Source of the DNA: Tetrastigma voinierianum | Taxonomy: Eukaryota > Streptophyta > Magnoliopsida > Vitales > Vitaceae | DNA: 64,000 bases | NCBI GenBank assembly: GCA_016808115.1 | Contig: JAEQBH010006373.1 | Coordinates: 62,001 to 126,000, forward strand | Reading direction: 5' to 3' | Shown: positions 11,482 to 22,879 of the stretch, in pieces | Position numbering within the stretch: the stretch's first letter is position 1 | Layout: each line of letters opens with the position of its first letter | Program-made: the position numbers and the translations under genes | The notes under the pieces: generated by a model | What the model saw: the letters and a program-made list of their open reading frames with translations, nothing else | The model's database searches: none | Told to the model about the DNA's origin: nothing

Positions 11482-11692
11482 CCCTGTGTGGTCAGTACTA
11501 CTACGTTGAGACCCTGCATGGGTCATGGATATGTTCTTATACAGGTTGTATATTTGGTAGATCTCCTCGAAAAAAGGAGACTCTGCCCGATTTTTGTGAA
11601 AATGTAGATCCCGGTAAATGGGACCCTGCTGCGTGGTATCGGGTGAATCCCGGTCGGGTGTGGGTTGTCAGGATCCCAGAGTTTTGGGAGCA
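11482..11692 (+). repeat. GYP1 3' LTR, last part (copy A)
   Basis: It resumes the LTR interrupted at 2702. It matches the end of the truncated 5' LTR at 34286-34513 (GTTGAGACC, GGTATCG, GGGTTGTC words), and copy B at 45298-45477 plus 57532-57584. It ends GGGAGCA before unit X. This is the uninterrupted version of the GYP4 insertion site. Confidence 0.75.
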
Positions 11693-12396
11693 TCTGGCTG
11701 AACCATGGTCGCATGCCAAAACGTGTAGAATGAACTAAGTATGGAGAATTAAAAAATTCTGCATTTTATCATTCTTAAAACAAAAATAAACAATATGCAA
11801 ATGTTTTAACAACAAATGAATACATAAAACAACACAACTATTTTGTAAATTTATTTATTTTTATCAATGGCAAAAATATATATTTCTCTAAGTGCTACAA
11901 ATTTTGGAGGGTGATGATAAGTATAATGATGATTTAATTTTTTTTTGATTTTTAATGGGAAAAACCAAAAGTAAGAAATTCAAAACAAAATTTTGTTTTT
12001 CATGATTTTAGTAAATTTGACAATTTTAATTCTTACAACATGATTTCATTGGTGCATAGTACTAAGCAAAAATTCATTATGTAGATTTAAGCTTTACATG
12101 AGCTTGGAACTAGCCCATTAGAAACCAAATTATAATTTTGAATGTCACGGAGTTTGACATATATTTTATTTTGTGTTGTACGTATACTATTTCAAGCTTA
12201 AAAAGTAGAGATTTCTTCCAGGTTAAGTGCGCTTAAATAAAGGAACCCATGAAAACCATACCATGCCTATCTAAAGTGAGCAATTAATTTATTTAATTCT
12301 AAAATATGTTTGACATATGTGTGGATTAAGAGGATAAAACAAGTATACATTGCCTAACAAAAATGTAGGTTTAGAAGGAATTTGTTTAGGTCAAAA

Positions 12397-12418
12397 ATAT
12401 ATATATATATATATATAT
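12397..12418. repeat. (AT)n microsatellite, short allele
   Basis: About 11 AT units. The corresponding position in copy B (58305-58389) holds about 42 units. Confidence 0.9.
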
Positions 12419-12499
12419 TTTAATGAATGTTTAGGTGAAAATCTTATTGTACGAGTTTAAAATATTTAAATAAATCATTTAAAAAAAAAACATTTAAAT

Positions 12500-12705
12500 A
12501 AATGGGCCATATTTTTAGCCTTCTTATGGGTAGTTTCATATAGCCCATCAATAACCTAACATAGATATATAATGCTTTTATTTTAGCCCTGGGTTTCTCT
12601 CCTCTCTAACCTTCTCACTTAGCCACTTCTATCATTTCTTCCTTCCCCAATTCATATTCATCTTACCCTAGGTTTTCTTTAAGTTTAATTCTTGCTCCTA
12701 ATCAA
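12500..12705 (+). promoter_or_regulatory. Candidate housekeeping-type promoter and leader exon in unit X
   Basis: ATGGGCCATA (12507) and AGCCCATC (about 12542) resemble the site II (TGGGCY) elements of plant ribosomal and other growth genes. TATATAATG follows at about 12567, then AGCCCTGGGTTT, which in copy B reads CCTAGGGTTTT like a telo-box. A C/T-rich leader follows, and the possible leader exon ends at an A/GTAAGA donor (GT at 12706). This rests on motif recognition only; no intact coding sequence follows. Confidence 0.35.
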
Positions 12706-12829
12706 GTAAGATATAAACATTCTTTAGTTACAACTCAATCCATCTTTTTCCTTGTTTTCTCTTTCCTGTCTACCTGGCCTATTGATAAATTGTTTTTAGA
12801 TTTTGGAGATTTTTTTTTCCATGTTCCAG

Positions 12830-12883
12830 ATGTGGTTGTGATCTTTATTATCAATTCAGTCCTCATTGTACTACCATGGAGAG
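12830..12883 (+). pseudogene. Possible first coding exon of a decayed gene in unit X
   Basis: A T-rich tract plus CCAG (12811-12829) looks like a splice acceptor. The next 54 bases are open in one frame, reading CGCDLYYQFSPHCTTMER, and end GAGAG/GTAGGT, a good donor. The Cys/His content hints at a zinc-binding piece, but I do not recognise the family. In copy B (about 58790-58856) an indel breaks the frame. It could be chance. Confidence 0.25.
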
Positions 12884-14251
12884 GTAGGTTTTCATCTTTA
12901 ATGTTGTAAGAATTTAGATGGTGATCTTATAAGTTTCATTCTTTCCATGTTAATATTATTGAAATCTCTGTAGGGAATCAATATTTTTTCATGTGCCTAT
13001 TTTGAGTTACTAGTGAATTATGTTCAAATTAGTTCTCAGATCCGTTCAAAATTAATGGATTAGTAGAGTTTAATGATTATCTTTAATTAGGTAGACAGAA
13101 GATGAGAGAACTAAAAATAAAAAGTTTCATAGTTTAAAATATTTTAATATTTATGAGTATGAAAAATAGTTTAATTTGGAAAAAGGTTATTATTGTTTAA
13201 TTTAAAGAAATACTATTATTTGTAGGCAGTAGAAGCAAGTCTGAAATTGAAAATATTTATTTTCTCTTATTTCAATAAAGTTCCTAATAGAACAAAATAA
13301 CAGTTCTTGAAACCCTAACTTATATCAATATAATTCTCACTAAAAATGTATATCATCCCAAGTTTTAAATCCATTCATATTTTATTATTATTTATTATGT
13401 AAATACATTAATTCAGTTGTATTGTCTATTATATTATGAGTTCAAAGAATGACTTAATGCTGAAATCAAAAATAATTACTAAGCATAATAAAAAAATTAC
13501 AATTTATATAGAACATATCATAAACCTCATTCCTTTCCCTTATTACCTTGTGTTTACAATAATCATTTTTTTCCCTTGTCTTCTAGAGCTTTAAAGCTAT
13601 GTCATTATGACAAAAAAAAAAAGTTTATAAGCATAATAAAAATAATATTTATTGGTTAAAAGATATTAATTTTTTAATATCATTATGTAGTAATGAAAAG
13701 AAAAGGAAATTAAATATTAGATTTGATGAAAAACTAATAATACAAATATTTTAAGATTGGAAAAGTTAAAAAGCTTTAATTTTAATGTGGAGGACATTAG
13801 GATAAGTATGGTGAAATACTAATTTGAGCTTCTAATGAGTTTTACTTTGCAACTTGTTTTGTAGAGTCCATTTTCTTAGGCTATATATGTTGATAAGACA
13901 ATAGTAATTAATGTAACTTTGAAAATTACCCTTAATTGGTAAGGCTAAATGTCAAGAACCTATATTTTTTCTTAACCATCAATAAGTACTTTTAATTGCA
14001 AAGATAAAAAAAAAAATGTAAAAATCCATAGCTATTCTTCATGTGTCCTTTGTAAGAAATGGCATCCTTCATGATGACTGCATATCTAATGTATTAGATT
14101 GAAAATATAATGTATGAATAAAAATAAATCAAATTATAAAAAAATTACATCTCTCTACCTATTGGATAGAATGTGCCCCTGCCCCTACAATTAATGGAAA
14201 TTTTAGTACAAGCCGGATTATGATATATTGTTCATTCAAAATTAATATTGA

Positions 14252-14350
14252 CCTATAAAGCATTTGCCCTACACCGAATTAGAAGAAACTCTAAAAGCAC
14301 ATCTTGAGAAAGCAGAAGTGAAAGTTGACAACGATTTGTTAGGAGTGTAG
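14252..14350 (+). pseudogene. Possible terminal coding exon in unit X
   Basis: Following ATAAAG (possible acceptor) there is an open stretch to TAG at 14348-14350 that reads PYTELEETLKAHLEKAEVKV and continues DNDLLGV. Its charged, helix-like composition is unlike the surrounding AT-rich DNA. Copy B (about 60265-60350) keeps several words but has lost the frame. A further donor-like junction, GGAAGAG/GTAAGT, lies at 14724/14725. No family recognised. The distance to the candidate promoter (1.5 kb) would fit a small multi-exon plant gene that has decayed. Confidence 0.3.
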
Positions 14351-15385
14351 TTCTTTGATCTTGAGTTAAAAGATATCAAATTTGTATTGTGTTATAGGCA
14401 AACTCTACATTATAGAAGCAACGTTTGTATGATTTTTAAAACATGATTTGATGTTGAAATAGATGATTCAGAATAATAGTACAATATATAAAAACTGATG
14501 ATAAGCGATGGTTATGAACTTCCAAACATATGATTATCAAACATAGAAGCATCAAGTGTATCTGCATATATGTGAATATCTTATGTTTCATATTAAATAT
14601 TTTATTTTTATTTCTCGAAGAAAGATAAATGTTAATTTCCATTCTTCTTGACCAGAAATATATTTTTATTTTCATAATGTGAAGTAATTCATAAAGTTGT
14701 AACTATCATGGTGAGTCGGAAGAGGTAAGTTTTTAATGTTTTTTGATTTATTGATATATCTTATTCTTCATGAAAAAGTTGGCATGCACAAATAATTTGA
14801 AACATTATGTGTATACTTCTAGATTTTATTAACAATGGCCCGGGTATGAATATTATCATAGCATTGATTTTAGAAACTTGCACTACTTGATTATTCATGT
14901 TAGATCAATTGACATTAACTTGTATTGATTTTCTTGATTTCTAATTTATTTTTTGATCACCATACTCCTTTTATTCTCATAAACAACAAGCATGGCTTTT
15001 AAGAGTAGTGCAATGTTTGATTCCACTAAGAAACTACACCTACCCTTAGCTGAGCTTTGAGTCAGTGACTCTGAATCCAGTTGGTCTTGGAATACTAGGT
15101 GTTAAGGGCGCCCATTTTGAACCTAATTACTCAGGTAGGAAGGCTCTGACACCAAACCTACTCAATTTTGGCTTTATTTACATTTTCTTTTTCTATTTTA
15201 TTCTTCTTTTTCCTTTTTTTCATCCTTCAGCGATCACCAAAATCGATATAATACCCAATATTTGATCAACAAGCACATAAGCTATGGGTAAACCTGGTTT
15301 GAATGACTTCTAAGAATGAGACCATTCTTGGTTCTAAAATATGAGTTCATTAAGAGGCTTAAAAGGGTGACTACGGATATAAACA

Positions 15386-17353
15386 TGTGACCGCCACGGA
15401 GACAGGGGTCGTTGACTGCAGTCAGCCGCGAATACAAGTGGAGAATTAGGATTTTGACGCCACTAGAAAATCGACGAGTCTCCTTTGTACGGGAGCTCTG
15501 CTCAGTGCAAACTTTGCATATCTTGTCTAAGCTTGATCAAATATGCAATATATACAAATATGGATAGAAACGGCCTCTTGGGCCCATGCAACAATATCCA
15601 CCAGCACATAAACTATGAATCCAACTATATCTACAATAGTTACAGGTTAATATCTTCTCTTAAACAATACATATATTAAACGCCAAAGGGTTCTGTGCTG
15701 TACAACCACTAAGCCACATCGGCTTTCTTCACAATAAAACCTCAGAGACGAACCGTCTCTCGCACGGCTCACAGTACTTGTAAAAGGGGGGGATCCACTG
15801 ACAGGTGGCTAAAGCTCGATGGGATCGCTAAGTGGGCTACTCACCACCTAAGTGCAGTGCAATGTGTTCCAAAGTAAACACCATTCAAGCAAATGCATGA
15901 TTCTACTTGAATGTCTATGACTCCAACTTTCGGATCTCGAGTCCTGCAGACTCTCTCACACTCGCCTAAGCCTCGTATGAGAATTATTATATTAGTAGTG
16001 GACAACCCTCAGGTGAATATATCAATTGGGCGCTCGACGATTGATATATATTATTTGTTGTGGACTACCCTCCGATGAATAAATATCAATGGGCCGTTCC
16101 GGTAGGTGATATATATTGTTGATTTGGACTACCCTCAGATGATTTACATTTTAGACTACCCTCAGGAACCTTGTTTCTCTAGACTCATCTCATGCACTAA
16201 CTCTATATTCCTAGGATGTTCCGGTGCATATGGAATGCATGTATGCCGAGTTCAATTCAGTCTAATCACATGCAATTATCTGCTGAAATATATTCACACC
16301 AAAATTAAAATCACACAAACATGTTATGTAATTTATCATTTCAAACACCAAAATTAGCTCACTTGGCTAATTTTCAAACAAAAGCAATTCGATTCGAATC
16401 ACTTAATCAAACACAGATTTTCCCAAAAATACATTTTTTGGGTACTATTCCTAGGAACAGTAAAACCCTAGGGTTTACTGTTCCCGACACTCAAATAATC
16501 CTAGGTTCATATTTTGAACCCGCATTTCACGGCCACTACCGGCCTCAAATCCAACCAATACATGATTCGAACCTGGCTTACCATTTTCATACCCACACAG
16601 CCGTGGAGCAGCTACGGGCTGCTCCATTTGGTTTTAAAAAAATTGTATTAATTCGGTCCCATGTTTTGGGACCTATCCAACTGTCCCTAATGGCCTCAAT
16701 CGACTAAAACATTCGAAAAACACTAAAATTGGGAATAAAACCCAAGTAGGGAGAAAATCTACGAGTTTGAAGAAACTCCGTCCCGGGAGTCCACGCGTGG
16801 CTTTGTCCAGCGTAGAACATTTCTCCTTATTGCCTGAAAGGCCGTAAACGGTGGATATATAAATCTAGAGAGAAGCTTAAGCTTCTCTCTCTAGAAAACG
16901 AAACCTGCTGCAACTGGTTCTCCTTCTCCAAATTCAGTATTTTTCTTTTTAGTGAGGTTAGAGATGACTCTTGTTCCTTTTGTCATTGTACTTAAATCAA
17001 TTTAATTAATTAATTCCCATATTTCTCCAGTTTTGACATTCGACACTATCTCGACCGTCCATTTTCATTATTTCTCTACTCATACACCTGGTACATATGA
17101 TTACATGCTATATGTACTCATCGCATCGAAAATCATTCTGGCACGGCAGCGATGCCTCGGCGTGTCGAATATCTCTTGTCTCGGCAAATTGCGAAATTTT
17201 ACGTGCTAACTAGATTTTCTTGAGCGATTCTAGCGGTGCAATCCGTTTTGTGCATCGAGATCTAGGGAATTAGTACGGATTTTTAACGTAATTAAATTTG
17301 TAATCAAAATTGATTTTGCCTATTCGAAAGTGGGCCTCTGGATCAGCCTACCA
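15386..17353 (-). mobile_element. LTR7: solo gypsy LTR, copy A only
   Basis: It is absent from the matching positions in copy B (about 61427) and in the third copy (about 27277), where the flanks are continuous, so it is an insertion. On the minus strand it starts TGGTAGGCTGATCC and ends GGCGGTCACA. The left flank AAACA and the right flank AGAACA are probably a worn 5-bp target duplication. It contains short tandem CCCTCCGATGAAT-type units (16000-16170) like those in the GYP4 LTR, and part of the shared LTR block in minus sense (15810-15865). No internal genes remain. Confidence 0.75.
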
Positions 17354-19916
17354 AGAACATCCAATACTTGAGGTTGGCAGAAGGCTCAAACGATTTTAGG
17401 TTGATTCTAAATAACTTCTTATTTGTTGTGTTGTCTAGGATTTTTGTGAGAGATAATTAAACAAATTCTAAGAAGTTGTTATAGATCAAAATGATGGTGT
17501 TCACATAACTCTTCTCCAAGCGATAAAAAATTGATTAAGAGAGGTGTGACTTGTGCTTTAAGGTATTAGAGTTTATAGCTAAATAAATAAGAGAGGTCAC
17601 ACGATTTTTCAAAAACCTTACTCTTATTTTCACATTCTATTAGAGGGATTAAATCAAATTTTCATCATCGGCTTTTATGAAGCTAATCAAACCAAAATCA
17701 CTCAACTTGTTTTATTCATGTTTCTTGGCTTTAATGTTTTATTCCTCAAAACAAACTTTAAACTAGAAAACAACTAAAGAAAAACAAACACACAACTATA
17801 CAAAGCAATCCACCCGTTAGACAAAACCCGCTCAAAGGCACTACTAAATTAGACCAGAGCATGCAAAGGCATAAGACATTCCTTCCACTTAATTTTCAAG
17901 TACATAATCAACCTCTTGACCTTAAAACATTCTTTTGATAGTTTCTTTATCTTTGTCAAGGTTAGTTGGTTTTCCTTGTTAAAAAATTAGGTTATTTGGA
18001 GTAAATTTTGATAGATCAATTATACTAAACATAATATATTGAATTTTGGATACATCAATGCACATACCCTCACCAATCCATCAAAAATGGTTGAAGATGC
18101 TAGGAAGCACAAAGTGAATGAGGGGAGACACCCACTGTAAATTTGAACAAAAAGATTATCGTTAATTTTTTTGCACTATCATAACATAATTTCAAACCTT
18201 CCCGTTTCACTAAATATGACCAACTAGTCTCAAAATAATTCTTGGACAAATAAGGTAACCACCTATACCTTAATTGATTTGAATAACTATATTGAAGATG
18301 TTAGTGGTGTGCTTTTGGGTAGTAGTGTAATTGTGTGCTCTATCGGATAAGCGAGATTGACCTAGATAAAAGTAAGCTCTCGAGGTGCCAAGTTAGGTGT
18401 TCTTGGTAAGTATAGAAAGTGGATTGATGTCATGTGAGAGAATAATCAATGGTGCTGTTCTAGGAGGTATGATGAGTATGTGCTAAAAGTCTTTCATGGT
18501 TTGAATAAGATATCGAATTATCAATTAATAAGTGTGGACAATATCTAGGTGGTATGAGGCTACTGGGAACCTCATAACAAAACCAAGAAACCTTTATCTG
18601 TTCTAATTTTGAGGAGAGGATAGTTTCATAAATTTCCTAATAGTAGTCATCTTTAGGTTTATTTATAAAGTTGACATAGGGATAATGGTGTTGCTATGGT
18701 GTCTTGTGTGAAATTAAAGAGGTTTCAAGCCAAATATCCTATAATAGCTAGTACTAGGGATGGTTTGTTCTCCTTGGATATTAATTTGCCATGCATATTA
18801 TTTAGAAAATTTAATATATATATATATATAGACACACACACACACACATTTGTATGTATATGACTTGGAAAAATGTATCTTATAAATAAAGCCTAGATTG
18901 GTTTATATCGTAATTAATGTGGGATTTTCTTCTCTTGTCTCACTTTTAAAATGAGTTAATTTCTTATACAAGTTATATCTTGCTAAAATATTAATCTAAA
19001 AGGGTTTTTATGAACATGTCTAATTACAACTAATCAAGTCTGATTTTAATATCTAGAGTCTGTGTCAGATTGTAAGGACTACTTTGATTAGCATGTCTTC
19101 TTCCATGAATTTCTATTCATTCTTTATTTTATTTTTGATAAAGTTCTCTTTGCTTGAATTGGTATATATGATGAAAATCAATTCCCTTTTGTCACTTTAT
19201 AATTTTTTTAAACTCAAAGGATGTGATAAAAGAAGACTATGGAAAAGTACATTGATAAGAAATAAAATGAGGATATCTAATTAAAATAAATAAAGAAAAA
19301 TATAACTCCACTCAAAACTAAACTTCCTTAGATATCATACTTGTTTAATTGCTAATGATGTTGTACTAATATTTATAGTAAATCAATGAATGAAATTCCT
19401 AGTGAGCCTATAATTTCGTATTGTTTTTTAGTAACAAAATGATTTTAAATTTCATTACAACAATAGCTTGTGAATAAAATAAATATTGCTTAAATATCTC
19501 AATTTAGCGTAAGGATCTTGTATGGGATTGGTAAATGATATTTTAGAACATCAAAAAAATAAAGAATTTCTACCTTCTTTTAAAATATGCTTCATATTTT
19601 CTAGTTTTAAAACCCGTAGGCGAAGAATAGATGTGAATGCGTCCAAGCGGCACGCACGGCAGGGAGATTTAGTTAAATGAACTTAGCTAAAGAATTGAGG
19701 AAGGAGCGGGTTATGCAGGGTTGAGAATCCAAAGGCAAAAGCATTTATTCTTCACATAGTTCATTATCATCATTACATGATGACCTTAATCAACTGAAGA
19801 AACTAATGAGTACCCTAGGGTTTAACTCGAAGGCAGGGAAGGAAAGACAGAAAGAGGAAGGATTTCTATAGGCTGGAGAATTTGTGCTGGGAGACATAGT
19901 GCTGAAGTTGGCCTAA
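17354..19916. repeat. Unit Y, copy A
   Basis: Matches 61428-64000 (copy B) and, in part, 27290-30368 (third copy). It is AT-rich, with a (TA)n(CA)n microsatellite at 18813-18848. It is probably continuous with unit X, since LTR7 merely splits them. The right limit cannot be fixed because copy B runs off the window. Apart from the coding relic at 19677-19916, I see no genes. Confidence 0.6.
19677..19916 (+). pseudogene. Coding-like relic with two in-frame stops at the end of unit Y
   Basis: From ATG at 19677, one frame runs 80 codons, broken only by TGA (19722) and TAG (19869). It reads MNLAKELRKERVMQG, then a stretch including LHDDLNQLKKLMSTLGFNSK and KERQKEEGF, then AGEFVLGDIVLKLA before TAA. 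The last part resembles the (E)F-x2-GD-x-VL motif near the end of gypsy integrases, so unit Y may be the tail of an old retroelement. A short host exon is the alternative. Copy B near 63800-64000 carries the same words with indels and runs out of the window. Confidence 0.35.
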
Positions 19917-21330
19917 AATTGTGATTGACCCCGATGTTTGAGGCTTGCCAAGTAGTGTTGAGTTCTTGTGTTGCTGATGCAATTGTTTCATGTGTTTTGG
20001 ATATTCAAAAATGGAAAACAAGTTAATAAATCATTCTCCTGATTTCCAATAGTTAGAAACATGCATTTTCAAATTATTTACATTTATGTTGAAGAGTCAA
20101 AACAAGAGTGGTGGGTTAGAAAATAGTGTATAAAATTAATAAACATAACTTAATTATTTCCACTTATTTTTTATGTTATTATATTTTTGCCTTTTATTTT
20201 CTCTAGTGTTTTCTAAGAACTAAACATAACTTAATATTTGTACCTAGATAAGCACCTATGAGTAATAAGATGAGCAATATATATGACAAAACAAGTAATG
20301 AAAAACAGTTAAGAATGTCAGAATTCAGTCTCAGCAGAGGTAGAGATAATGAACACCTTGAAGGACAAGTACAGAACAAGATTGCCTGCAACGACAACAA
20401 TTGAGGTGGGGCTCAGTATCCCAACAAAGTGATAATGAGACTTTATTAGGAAAATCTTGCTTGCAAAGAAATACGTTGTGTCAAAATTATTTGTCATCAA
20501 ATAGTTATGAGCATGTCTATTATATTGATTATATATACATATATATAGACACACTTACATAAGTATGAATAAATATATCTTTCCCACTGATAAATTGTTT
20601 TTTTGACAAAAATGTCTTGTTGCATATTTACATACTATTGTATTTACATGTTTAATAACATAAATTAAACAAGAAAATAAAATTGACATTAGAAAGCTAT
20701 ACATATTGTCCATGACGTACACATATCATTATAGTAATTTGCATTTAATACACAAAAGGCAAAACAATAAACATTTAAAATTTGGATATGATTTTAGGAT
20801 AATTTTTTCCTGTAATTTCTAGTTTAAATTTTGCTTTCCAATTGCCATAAGTTTCATATTTTCTTGAACCTAAAACATCTGATTGTGTTGGTGTTATAGC
20901 CTAGACCTTGAGGTGTATGGTTCTCATAGTGGAACTATCACTTGAGGTAAAGGTTGTGATCTAGAAAGTAAACCACTAGTATAGTGGTTATCACAGTTAA
21001 TCCACTAGGACCAGGGGAATCAATTTAACTGCACGAATGGTGTAAGATTGAGTAAAGTCAATTTTATAAAATTGGGGGAATTTATGTTAGGGTGCTACAG
21101 TACCAGGTATAAAAATAAAAGCAAAGTTCTCAAACCATGAAGACATGGGACATCTCCGACAAATTAAATAAAAATGCACTATACAATAACCCTTTTTTTA
21201 AGATAGAAATACTCCTTAGCCATTTATCTTGTGGGCCACATAGGAGAGAGACACAATTCTACCTCATCATCACTAAAACACAAAAAAGGAAAAAACCAAT
21301 AACCCCTCTCTCTTGTCTTCGATAGTGCAC
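19917..21330. other. AT-rich stretch, no convincing gene
   Basis: It is mostly low-complexity AT-rich DNA. Positions 20270-20404 hold a 44-codon plus-strand frame starting MSNIYDKTSNEKQLRMSEF. The opposite strand over the same bases has a TTGTCGTTGCAG acceptor-like site followed by an open stretch, so the coding strand, if any, is ambiguous. Around 20880-21080 a sequence with AGTGGTTATCACAG wording recalls a copia-type LTR end, but no element could be delimited. Confidence 0.3.
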
Positions 21331-21331
21331 T

Positions 21332-21517
21332 ATGGAGAAAAGAAACCTGAGCTTCCCTCACCCCATCCACTACAATGAAGGTCCAAAATCTTGCAAAATC
21401 AAGGTTGTCATCACCTACATTGATGACCGTATGTGTGGGGAGAAGGAGCTGAGAATTAACCGTAAAAATCAATTTTTTTTTCAGATACCTCCATTTTTGT
21501 TGAAGACAAATCCTTGA
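21332..21517 (+). CDS. Unassigned short open frame
   Basis: A 61-codon frame from an ATG preceded by an A/C-rich, leader-like stretch. The first 46 codons (MEKRNLSFPHPIHYNEGPK onward, ending in a basic segment) have balanced codon use. The frame then enters CAATTTTTTTTTCAG, which looks like a polypyrimidine tract plus splice acceptor, so the remaining codons are probably not coding. The opposite strand is also open for 82 codons (21224-21472). No family recognised. It could be an exon fragment or chance. Confidence 0.2.
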   Translation: MEKRNLSFPHPIHYNEGPKSCKIKVVITYIDDRMCGEKELRINRKNQFFFQIPPFLLKTNP

Positions 21518-21539
21518 AAATAGTGTGTGGGCAAGTTTG

Positions 21540-22275
21540 TTTTCTCATTTCGTGTTTTTCCCATCAAAGTGGAAAGATGGCTAGGGTTTGTTTGAATCTT
21601 GGGTGGTGTTTATTGAACTTGGTTGTGAAAATTGTCATTTTCTTGGTTGAAACACATTTTTTAAGGAATATCATCATTGTAATATGATTGAAAAGGCATT
21701 GTGGATGTAAATAGAACCAAAATTTGGGTATTTCAAGGTTGAGGTAAATCTAGGAGCGAGGTACATTAAGAACTCTATTACATTAATGTTGCTAGCATAT
21801 TACATTAGTGTTACAAGTATGTTATATTAAGCTCAAAGTATGTTTTTAAAGTTAGCTCAAAGTTTTCATAACTTGAACATGGTTAAAATGTTACTATATA
21901 TTTCAATATTTTTTATATGAATAAAAAAGGTGTTATATTGTTTCCAAAAAATAGACACGCCTTGAAGAAGTGTGTTACTTCATTTGGTGGTTAAGTTTAT
22001 TTTTTTGTTGTATTTTCTGTGGTTTCTACATGAAAGTTGAAAGATGACTAGGGTTTCTTTGAATATAGGCGGTGTTTAGTGAACGTTGTTGTGAAATGTG
22101 TCATTTTGATGGTTAAAAAATAGTTTTTAAATTAAAATAACCATTGTAATATTAATGCAAATGTCTTTGTGATGTAAATGGAAGAAATAATTGAAATTAT
22201 TCATGTTCAGGTTAATCTTGGAAGCAAAGTTATATTAAGGTTGTAAGCATCTTAAATTAGTATTATAAGTGTGTT
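21540..22275 (+). repeat. Diverged direct repeat, two units of about 270-300 bp
   Basis: Unit 1 (about 21540-21840) and unit 2 (about 22010-22275) share ordered words: AAAGATG(G/A)CTAGGGTTT, GTGGTGTTTA/GCGGTGTTTA, TTGTGAAA, CATTGTAATAT, ATGTAAATGGAA-like and AGGTTAATCT-like. They are spaced about 470 bases apart in the same orientation. There is no coding potential in either. Confidence 0.6.
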
Positions 22276-22879
22276 CATTAAAAATTATATATTTATTTAT
22301 ATTCGGTAGGGTGCGCCTTACTTAGAAAAGGCTGCACAAGTGCGTCTTGCACCTCAATGCCCCAAGAGACTTTGTGCCTCGATGCGCCTTACGCCTCAAA
22401 TAACTATGATTCACCTAGGACAAAGTCTGAATGTCATGGCCCCTTTATTTTTTATTTTATTTTTGATAAATCTCATGGCTCTTGATGACTAGTCAGCTTC
22501 TCAACTCTTAGATCCTGAAACACAGTTGGACAAGTATAAATTGGCCGATGTATTAATGTTACAGGCATATTCATTATTAAACCTAAATCACACAAGTTTT
22601 GAGCTTTAGGAGAGTTGGTTGTTTAACAATTAATAAAGAACTAATTACATTTTTTTATTTATCTTCAAAAATATTGGAGTAGGAAGAAAGAAGAATGCAT
22701 CCCAGTAGAATTTCGGCTCAAAATCATTAATTTGTTATGCGGTTATAATGGGGTGGAAGCACTAACACATTGATTCAAAGATGCTGCATCACTCATTTAT
22801 TTTGATCATAAAGACATAATTTCCTTGTCACCTTTATTGCCATTTGTCCCCAGCATTGGGACATAGATATAGACTAGCA
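22276..22879. other. Non-coding stretch with a GCGCCTTACGCCTC-type run
   Basis: Positions 22312-22405 contain repeated GCGCCTTA/ACGCCTCA-type words, a familiar dispersed motif in plant intergenic DNA. The rest is AT-rich with no gene signal. Confidence 0.5.

Larger units (their letters stand above)
1..11692 (+). mobile_element. GYP1 copy A: gag-only Ty3/gypsy derivative, 5' end outside the window
   Basis: Visible parts in order are a decayed gag (about 110-660), a short protease start (about 1005-1020), a polypurine tract, and a 3' LTR split into 1086-2702 and 11482-11692 by the GYP2 insertion. The two LTR pieces sum to 1828 bp, and the matching pieces in copy B sum to 1830 bp, which supports the ends. 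Reverse transcriptase, RNase H and integrase are absent: the frame passes from the protease start (LFDS) to the polypurine tract within about 70 bases. The 5' LTR is off the window. In copy B it survives in part, with its primer site. This is a non-autonomous or dead element. Confidence 0.8.
11693..15385. repeat. Unit X, copy A: AT-rich duplicated segment
   Basis: Matches 57585-61427 along its length. It is AT-rich with no long open frame. It contains an (AT) run (12397-12418), a candidate promoter and exon relics listed separately, and a T-rich tail (15180-15230). The last 200 bases also occur at 27045-27280. Its origin is unidentified: host DNA, or the non-coding part of an old retroelement. 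Confidence 0.6.

Noticed and set aside
11523..11738. Open frames of 60-89 codons on both strands
   Set aside because: They are inside the last part of the GYP1 LTR, which is repeated at 45298-45477 and 34286-34513 with broken frames.
20318..20554. Minus-strand frame with a membrane-like stretch
   Set aside because: Both strands are open over the same bases and no homologous family is recognised. It is kept only as a note in the AT-rich stretch entry.
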